Part shown: piece by piece, positions 58,006 through 64,000 of the stretch | Position numbering within the stretch: the first letter of the stretch is position 1 | Layout of the letters: the number at the start of each line of letters is the position of its first letter | From: Topomyia yanbarensis | Lineage: Eukaryota > Arthropoda > Insecta > Diptera > Culicidae | Assembly: GCF_030247195.1 (NCBI RefSeq) | Contig: NC_080670.1 | Span: 43,819,524 to 43,883,523, forward strand | Reading direction: 5' to 3' | Length of the DNA stretch: 64,000 bases | The notes under the pieces: generated by a model | Told to the model about the DNA's origin: nothing | What the model saw: only the letters and a program-made list of their open reading frames with translations | Databases searched by the model: none | Position numbers and translations under genes: made by a program

Positions 58006-59150
58006 TATTTTTGCAGTCCCAGTTGGATGTTTTCACCAATTGGTTCTATGCCAATAGGATGATGTTAAATGCTCCCAAGTATTCGGTTCGAAAGTTAATT
58101 TCGACTGCAATATTTCACAAATCGTTCTCAAACGGGACTCGTCTGTTCAAGATTTGGGAGTCTACCTAGATCCCGAACTAAACTTTAAAAACCACCTTGA
58201 GCACACTATTTCGAAGGCCTCTAAGCTGCTAGGATTCATTTTTAAACTCACTAAGAACTTTACGATTTACGAATATTCATTGTTTAAAAGTACAAAATTG
58301 TGCTTTGGTCCGTCTTACACTCGAAGACGGCAATGTAGTCTGAGCAACTTATAACCAAAATGATATTCAACGCATTGTAGCTAGAGTTACTATATCAAGA
58401 GTTAGGCGGACACAAAAGCCGGAAAACTGGCAGCTCTTATTTCAGGAAGAAAACACTGGCATCCCATGTAAATGTTCAAGCTCTAGCTTAATAATTTCAT
58501 TGTCGTCGTGAGTAAGAACTTTACATGCCCGAATAGAAAAACCAATTCGAAGATCTGATGATATGATTTCATACTTGTGCGAATATCTCTTCTTGTTACA
58601 GAAAATTTTTGGTTTTTTTTGTTTCTCTACACTCGATAACACAAGATAAGAGTAAAATAGTTATGACCATAATTATAATACCTTTTCCATATACATTCAA
58701 AGAGCACATGTTATGTGACGTCATGCTCGATTGGCTCCGGCATTTGACATGTTCAATTGGCTCCGCTCAGTGTCTCCGCCTAACTATGAATATAGTAACT
58801 ATAATTGAAGCTAGTCAGAGCAAATTTGCCCACTGAACTTACCAAGCTACATAGATCGCTGTAAAAACTTACTTGACCTAAAAAAAGCTGTAAAACTTAC
58901 TTGACCTCGATCTCCTGTCTGTACGCTGAGATGTTTCGGAACCAGTCTTCATTTCCGATTTATTGCAATCTCGAATCGATATCGACATCGACATTCGCTA
59001 TCGTAGAACAAATTAAGGGTATAACAGACCCTTCATCTAGTATGTGTCGTCTTTCCAAATATTCATACAAATTTCAATGCAGATTAGCAAAATTTGTTAG
59101 CCTCGGTCAAAATACAGGTCCTCATAATTGTAATAATAATACAATTCACC
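58006..59150 (+). pseudogene. Jockey-type RT thumb and C-terminus, interrupted
   Basis: The thumb reads LQSQLDVFTNWFYANRMMLN, then after a frameshift LGVYLDPELNFKNHLEHTIS KASKLLGFIFKLTKN-type residues to about 58370. After the MITE at 58384-58799 the C-terminus continues with LDLLSVR, a stop, DVSEPVFISDLLQSRIDIDI, and then SSMCRLSKYSYKFQCRLAKF. A 20-base local duplication (GCTGTAAAAACTTACTTGAC) lies at 58859-58905. All catalytic parts are lost or mutated. Confidence 0.82.
58384..58799. mobile_element. TA-flanked MITE (GAGTTACTATAT...GTTAGGCGGA)
   Basis: GAGTTACTATATCAAGAGTT-AGGCGGACAC at the left pairs with the inverted right end GTTACTATATTCATAGTTAG-GCGGAGACAC. TA lies on each side. It is 416 bp, non-coding, and inserted into the jockey fragment. 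Confidence 0.85.
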
Positions 59151-59569
59151 AACACAAGTAGCAATATGTCATGGAACACTTAAGTTTATCTGAACGTAGT
59201 CTACGTCGGGCAATCACGTGCAGAATGAGGAACACCACCGCAAAGAACGCATTTTTCAGTCTTTTTTGTACATGTGTCATTCTTGCGTCGATCACCGCAC
59301 TTTGAGCGCTTTACTTAATTGCAGCAGTAGGTATAGGATAAAATGTCTATTTTCACCATACTAAGGAGAGTGTCTGACTAATTCATTAATTACTCGGCCC
59401 ACACTCAATGGAATATTAATTATTAAGAATCAAGAAAATAACACAAATGCGCTCAAAACAATGAAATTATCGTGTTTGATCGAAACAAAAACTGTTACGC
59501 TACCATTTGATTCAATGCGTTGAACAAAGATGGCAGACACTGCTCTAACCAACGGCTTCAAATGGGTAG

Positions 59570-60060
59570 GGTGATAATACAAAAATGGCAAAAATAGGCT
59601 CATCATGTGATCTAGCTGTTTGCAATTAGTGAAGCTCATGATTTTCGGGACAAACCGGCGGGCTGGGAGTCGAAAATTACGAAAGTACGTAGTTTGGTAG
59701 GGTAGACCCTTCGAATGTCAATCGAAATGATTTTGAAAAGGTGAAAATAAATTTTTGAATCGCCTTTGCCTGATAGTGAGTTCAGCTGCTTGATATCTAG
59801 TAACTTAACCTGTGGAAGATTTTGGGTTTTAAAGATACCCACACCATTCCTTAGATCGGCGATAGTCAACGACTCTTCCGTTACAACGCCATCTATATCA
59901 TCGACGTGAGCCGGAATATACATGCAATATTCAATGTTGTCGCGTGGATCATTTACGAACGCGTTGACCTGTTTCCGATCCGATCTGAGAGCACGACATG
60001 TTTATTCGTGTAGACTTTCATAATTTCGCGACAGGAATCACCGTCATCAAGAATATTTTT
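59570..60060 (-). pseudogene. LINE ORF1 (gag) fragment
   Basis: The frame 59923-59636 reads MYIPAHVDDIDGVVTEESLT, LPQVKLLDIKQLNSLSGKGD and YPTKLRTFVIFDSQPAG, then SFTNCKQLDH at the start of a zinc knuckle (CxNCKQLGH type). Upstream frames give QVNAFVNDPRDNIEYC. This layout fits the ORF1 of an I- or jockey-type LINE. A remnant of about 40 bp of the GGGTGATG TIR family interrupts the knuckle near 59570-59610. Confidence 0.62.
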
Positions 60061-60869
60061 AACAGGAATGAAAAACAATCGAAATAAGGAAAAAAAATAA
60101 GATGAAATAACAAAAGGAAAATTTGACTGGTCGGATGCCTACTGAAACACCAGCTGAATTGAGTGAAAAAATCACAGCCACAAACACCAACGCCATCCTA
60201 CCAGCGTCGTTCAACACCGATGTAAAAGCCGCGCTGACCAACAAAAACTATTACCACTGTCTACTGGACGTCTCCTTATTGCGTCGCCGTCGAAATCTCA
60301 CTACTACGACGGCCGATGACCGTCAAAAACACTACGGCCGTTGACAAACTGAAGCGGAAAGTGAAGCGTTTGCGAACGCGGCTGAGCACTTTGCATAGCG
60401 TTTTGCCGCGATCACCGACGCTTCGCTCCACTTTTACTGTGACATAATTACGCGTTCTACACGCGCACTGCATATAGATACTACAAACGCATACGCTTTG
60501 CTTACCGCAACCGCTTCGCACACTACGTAAGCATGTCATCGGCCTACTACTGCTGGACGTGAGTGCCCGTCACCACCCACCGCACATTTGTTTGAACTGT
60601 ATGCGTTAAACTATCAGCAATCAGAGAAAATTCGCTCCGAAAGAGCGGGAAAAACACATTACCATTACACCACATTGCCGTCTAAATTACCCTCGACATA
60701 CGATGACCGCCAAAAACACTACCACTTCTACGGGTCTGAGGAGTGCGTTGAACAGATCACCGGTACCAATTACACACGAAATCACGGAAAAACCAACACT
60801 ACTGGAAGCATTCCAAGAGCGCGTAGAAAAATACCGTCTTTGGTTCGGCAAAAGGTGTTCGCTTGTTTT
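60061..60869. other. Unassigned, no supported gene
   Basis: Short frames at 60123-60344 and 60588-60950 contain repeated DDRQKHY-type residues from a duplicated GATGACCGTCAAAAACACTA motif (60314 and 60702). No domain is recognisable. Confidence 0.4.
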
Positions 60870-61057
60870 AAGTTTGGACAGATTATGGGCAAAAATCGAA
60901 ACGGAAAAGCAGTTTTTTCACACCGTGTGTTAGATCTTCATAAAAATTAATCAGCTTGTGTGGAATGTTGTTACAGTACTTTATGAAGATCTAGAACACG
61001 GTGTGGAAAAAGCTGCTTTTTTCGTTTTCGATTTTCACCCATTCTCTGTTTAACTTT
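60870..61057. repeat. Imperfect inverted repeat, arms about 75 bp
   Basis: The left arm (60873-60945, with AAGCAGTTTTTTCACACCGT and TAGATCTTCATAAA) pairs with the right arm (60981-61057, with TATGAAGATCTAGAACACGG) around a spacer of about 35 nt. The right arm ends exactly where the TAAGCGGACC MITE end begins. Confidence 0.8.
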
Positions 61058-61115
61058 AAGCGGACCCAGCACGCACAGAAATATTGTCAATAAACCAACT
61101 ATTGATCAATATAGT
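61058..61115. mobile_element. Single end of TAAGCGGACC MITE
   Basis: TTAAGCGGACCCAGCACGCA followed by AATATTGTCAATAAA matches the left end of 49544-49726. The opposite end is not found downstream. Confidence 0.7.
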
Positions 61116-61298
61116 CATGGTGTAAGATGTGTAAATTATTGATGCCATAGATTTGAGATGAGATTGACATATTGACGTAGTCTCGTCCAGAGAGAATAAA
61201 GAGAGAGAAGAATAGTGAGAATCAGTCAAAACGGCAACACTCCCTTTATTATGATTTCAACAGTTGCTTTTGGCGACCGCTTCCACCGGCAGCACTTA

Positions 61299-61560
61299 CC
61301 CAGTCACCAAATTTTCTGGCAGAGACTGTTCTGCTAGATTTCTATAAGTCTTGGTTTGGCAGCTCTGTCAGATTTCTGCACGCATCCTGTCGGGTTAGTT
61401 GAACTAGGGCGAATTCGGTTTCGCTCGCGTTTTCTAACAAATTTTGACAGGAACTGAACACCCTTGCATAACTCGGAAATAAACCGTGCGAAGATCCTGG
61501 CAACTCCTACCTGGTAGAATTTAGCACGAATCGGGCAAAACATCTGGCAAATGGGATACA
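61299..61560 (+). repeat. Second copy of the 14.39 kb repeat
   Basis: The first 70 bases match 14388 onward (CCAGTCACCAAATTTTCTGG, GTTCTGCTAGA). The rest diverges but keeps CTGGCAAA/CTGGCAGC motifs. Confidence 0.6.
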
Positions 61561-62045
61561 GATCAATTTGTGATTATGAGCTATTCTGCAGCGGATTTCT
61601 TAGTAAGAAACATCTGAATACTGATGAAATGATGACAATATATTCATTGCACTATAAACCACTTTCAGCTCAAATGTCTTCCATTTACCCACACAGTAAA
61701 GAGTCTGCCTTGAGTAGGAATAGATTCATCCTTTGTGTAAGGTCTCTAAAACCACGAAGCCTCTGGCCCTAGCACAGTATACATTACCCATGCATAAACA
61801 CAGTTCTAGTGTGCAGAACGTATCTATCTTCTATGGCTTCTTTCGCTGAAGAGACGACCTTCGTAGGGTCCTCTCGAAGAACCAGTTTTTGCACATTGCA
61901 AAAGAATTTTAGGAAAGAGTTTCGGTCCGACTGAGTGGAGCAACGTCGGGCAGGGTCCATTACAAAGTATTTGATTCTTCGGTTGATGGAAGCTTTTTGT
62001 TCGTCGCGTTCGATATCACATTAATGTGCAAAACCGTGTTACCTC
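61561..62045. other. Intergenic, no gene seen
   Basis: Only short chance frames. Nothing recognisable. Confidence 0.4.
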
Positions 62046-62081
62046 AGAAAAAAGTGACTTACTTTATTATTTGCCGTTCTT

Positions 62082-63179
62082 TTGGAAGTGAAAGATCCTC
62101 CATTCTCTCTATACGAAAAATACAAGAAAAACTTTGACTACATGGCGCAAAATATTAATCCTTCTTCTTACAATCCCAACCGTGTGCATTTCATAAATAC
62201 TTCTGAATCTACTGTTTTCTTCGACACATCCATGAAAGATGAGATTATTGGAATTCCGGACCACATACGCCCACAAGTGGTTCCAAATATTTTTTATAAT
62301 AAATTCCGAGAAGTCGACTGTTCTAAGATGTTTTATACTGACGGATCAAACCTCGAAGGGTCCACTGGCTTCGGTATTTTCAATCAAAAGTTCACCGCCT
62401 CCTACAAACTCAATGACCCTGCTTCAGTTTACGCCGCAGAACTAGCTGCTATTCAGTATACCCTTGGAGTCATTGACACATTACCCGCAGACCATTACTT
62501 CATCGTCTCGGATAGTCTGAGTTCTATTGACGCTATTCGCTCGATGAAACATGGAAAGCATTCCTCGTATTTTTTGGGGAAAATACGGGAGCTACTGAGT
62601 GCTTTATCTGACAAATCTTTCCAGATTACCTTGGTGTGGGTCCCTTCTCATTGCTCCATTCCGGGCAATGAGAAGGCGGACTCCTTAGCTAAGGTGGGTG
62701 CCATTGAAGGTGACGTTTTTGAAAGACCAATTTGCTTCCACGAATTTTTCAGTATTACTCATTAGAGAACCCTCGAAAGTTGGCAAACCTCGTGGAGCAA
62801 TGGGGAGCTAGGAAGGTGGCTACATTCGATAGTCCCTAAGGTATCGACGAAACCTTGGTTCAAGGGGATGGATGTGGGTCGTGACTTCATTCGTGTGATG
62901 TCCCGACTCATGGCGAACCATTACACGCTGGATGCACATCTCCGACGTATTGGGCTCGTGGAGAGTGGTATCTGCGCTTGTGGCGACGGTTATCAGGGTA
63001 TAGAGCACATAGTCTGGGCGTGCACCGAGTACAGTTCCGCCAGGTCTCGGCTTATGGACACCCTCCGGGCCCGAGGAAGACCACCCAACGTCCCGGTTCG
63101 AGATGTGTTGGCAAGCCGCGATGTCCTCTATATGTCCGTTATATACACCTTCATAAAAACCATCAATATCCAACTTTAA
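62082..63179 (+). pseudogene. I-clade ORF2 C-terminus: RNase H and zinc-type tail
   Basis: Residues are counted from 62082. RNase H spans about 80-205 with the full catalytic set: D87 (FYTDGS), E120 (YAAELAAI), D144 (IVSDSLSS), and H190 with D200 (VPSHCSIPGNEKADSLAK). In the element this activity removes the RNA template. A single TAG at about 62763 interrupts the frame; reading on in the same frame gives RTLESWQTSWSNGELGRWLH and then MANHYTLDAHLRRIGLVESG and ICACGDGYQGIEHIVWACTE. The stop is at 63178. The RT domain is missing, so it is not functional, but this part is close to intact. Confidence 0.9.
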
Positions 63180-63972
63180 CTGCCCCTTTTCCTTATCATT
63201 CTCAGAAACGCTCTCTTCCACCTGTACCATACACCCACGATGGTTTGATGCGACTCCAAGGCGACACAAAACATCCCTGTCGAATGAGCCAACAAACACG
63301 GGACCTAAAGCACGAACATCACCCGCACAACTCGAAATGTAGCCGATCAACATCTGAGCCGCACTACGAAATCGTCTGGAGAAACCCCTGCCATCTTAAG
63401 AACGACCACCCGGCGTCCCAGTACATGATTCTTCCTGATGAAGGCCACCCTGATTCTGTAATCCATCCGTTGATCTCCCGAAGTCTGAAAATGAAATAAT
63501 GTTCTCCCCCTGCCACGTTTGTCCACCCTACTTCCCCTGACTCTGCACCCTTTCCCCCCCCCGAATATCTTCATGAAGCATTTAGCTCTTCTTGCCCTTT
63601 CTAGTTTTAACTATTATATTATATGATCTCGTTGAAAATGCCCAACTCTACTACCACATAAAATAACTGTAGTTAATGTCTCCGAATCTTTACAAAATTT
63701 AATCACGCCCTCTAATTATTTCTACTTTTAAGATAGTCGTAAAAAATTTCCCCCTTAGTTAAACATTATTTGCTCTAATAATCTCATTGCTAAAAAAGTC
63801 AAACCATATTGCCATAAAAACTAAATGACCCCCTAATCTTACGAATTTCAAAAATCAATATCTAATCCCCTAGTTTTAAGTAATTTAAAATGTAAAACAA
63901 AACAAAATTGGCACCTTTAAGCTAACGCAAACCTGCCTTATCAAATAAACGAATTGAAAAAAAAAAAATACA
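63180..63972 (+). other. 3' untranslated region and A-tail of I-clade LINE
   Basis: Non-coding. Its first 230 bases match the minus strand of 32390-32600 and 33100-33140, which provides the empty-site sequence for the SINE there. It ends with a 12-A tail. Confidence 0.82.
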
Positions 63973-64000
63973 AGAAAAAGTGGCATCTAGTGTTTAATAG

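Larger units (their letters stand above)
53184..59150 (+). mobile_element. Jockey-type LINE 3' part, split by nested elements
   Basis: One plus-strand LINE is spread over three pieces: 53184-53354 (RT palm), 58006-58383 (RT thumb) and 58800-59150 (C-terminus). The breaks fall at TA dinucleotides and at TIR elements (53355-58005 and 58384-58799). Joining the outer sequences restores protein order. The 5' part is missing. Confidence 0.82.
62059..63972 (+). mobile_element. I-clade LINE, 5'-truncated, with poly(A) tail
   Basis: It begins at the RT/RNase H boundary and runs through RNase H, the C-terminal domain and an 800-base 3' region to the A-tail at 63957-63968. AGAAAAAAGTGAC (62046-62058) and AGAAAAAGTGGC (63973-63984) look like an imperfect TSD, which would define both ends. 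Compared with the fragment at 32.4-34 kb it is much better preserved. The last bases CAAATAAACGAATTGAAAA match the tail of the ORF1-only element at 21.7 kb. Confidence 0.87.

Overview
The window looks like a gene-poor, repeat-dense stretch of a mosquito genome, most likely of the subfamily Culicinae. The reasons are the AT-rich base composition and the decayed non-LTR retrotransposons of R1-like, I, jockey and L2/CR1 type, mixed with many terminal-inverted-repeat (TIR) elements of kinds common in culicids. I found no host gene, rRNA or tRNA that I can support. Every recognisable protein fragment comes from a mobile element, and almost every one is broken.

Layout. 0.5-4.6 kb: a nearly complete but dead R1-like LINE on the minus strand, whose 5' end abuts a GT/AT-type microsatellite. 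6.3-11 kb: a 4.7 kb hAT-like TIR element with a perfect 8-bp target duplication (TSD) that holds two ORF1 (gag) remnants. 15.5-17.4 kb: two nested TIR elements. 18-21.4 kb: a GCGG-rich TIR element carrying two other elements. 21.7-22.9 kb: an ORF1-only LINE with a 13-bp TSD. 23.1-27.4 kb: a very long foldback element with two later insertions. 27.4-28.1 kb: a palindrome made of two inverted copies of one hAT-type MITE. 29-35 kb: a TIR element, a 3'-truncated LINE, and an I-element tail carrying a tRNA-like SINE. 35.8-42.4 kb: two MITEs with 7-bp TSDs, then a pogo-like element with a nested piggyBac-like element that carries an L2/CR1-type ORF1. 43.3-45.1 kb: an L2/CR1 reverse transcriptase split by an insertion. 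46.5-51.3 kb: a second R1-like copy and two copies of a TIR family, one of which contains a 479-bp piece of that R1 copy. 53.2-59.2 kb: one jockey-type LINE split by nested DNA elements. 62.1-64 kb: the RNase H end of a fairly young I-clade LINE with poly(A) tail.

How the parts relate. LINEs appear to have supplied the machinery for SINE-like and ORF1-only passengers. The ORF1-only copy at 21.7 kb and the I element at 62 kb share their last bases before the A-tail. DNA transposons survive mainly as non-autonomous TIR shells inserted into one another. Empty-site reconstruction works at several places (32.6, 23.3, 24.3 and 53.3 kb) and fixes insertion order. Local fold-back (inverted duplication) events recur at 6.6, 27.75 and 50.95 kb. 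All family names rest on motifs and termini read by eye; no database search was possible.
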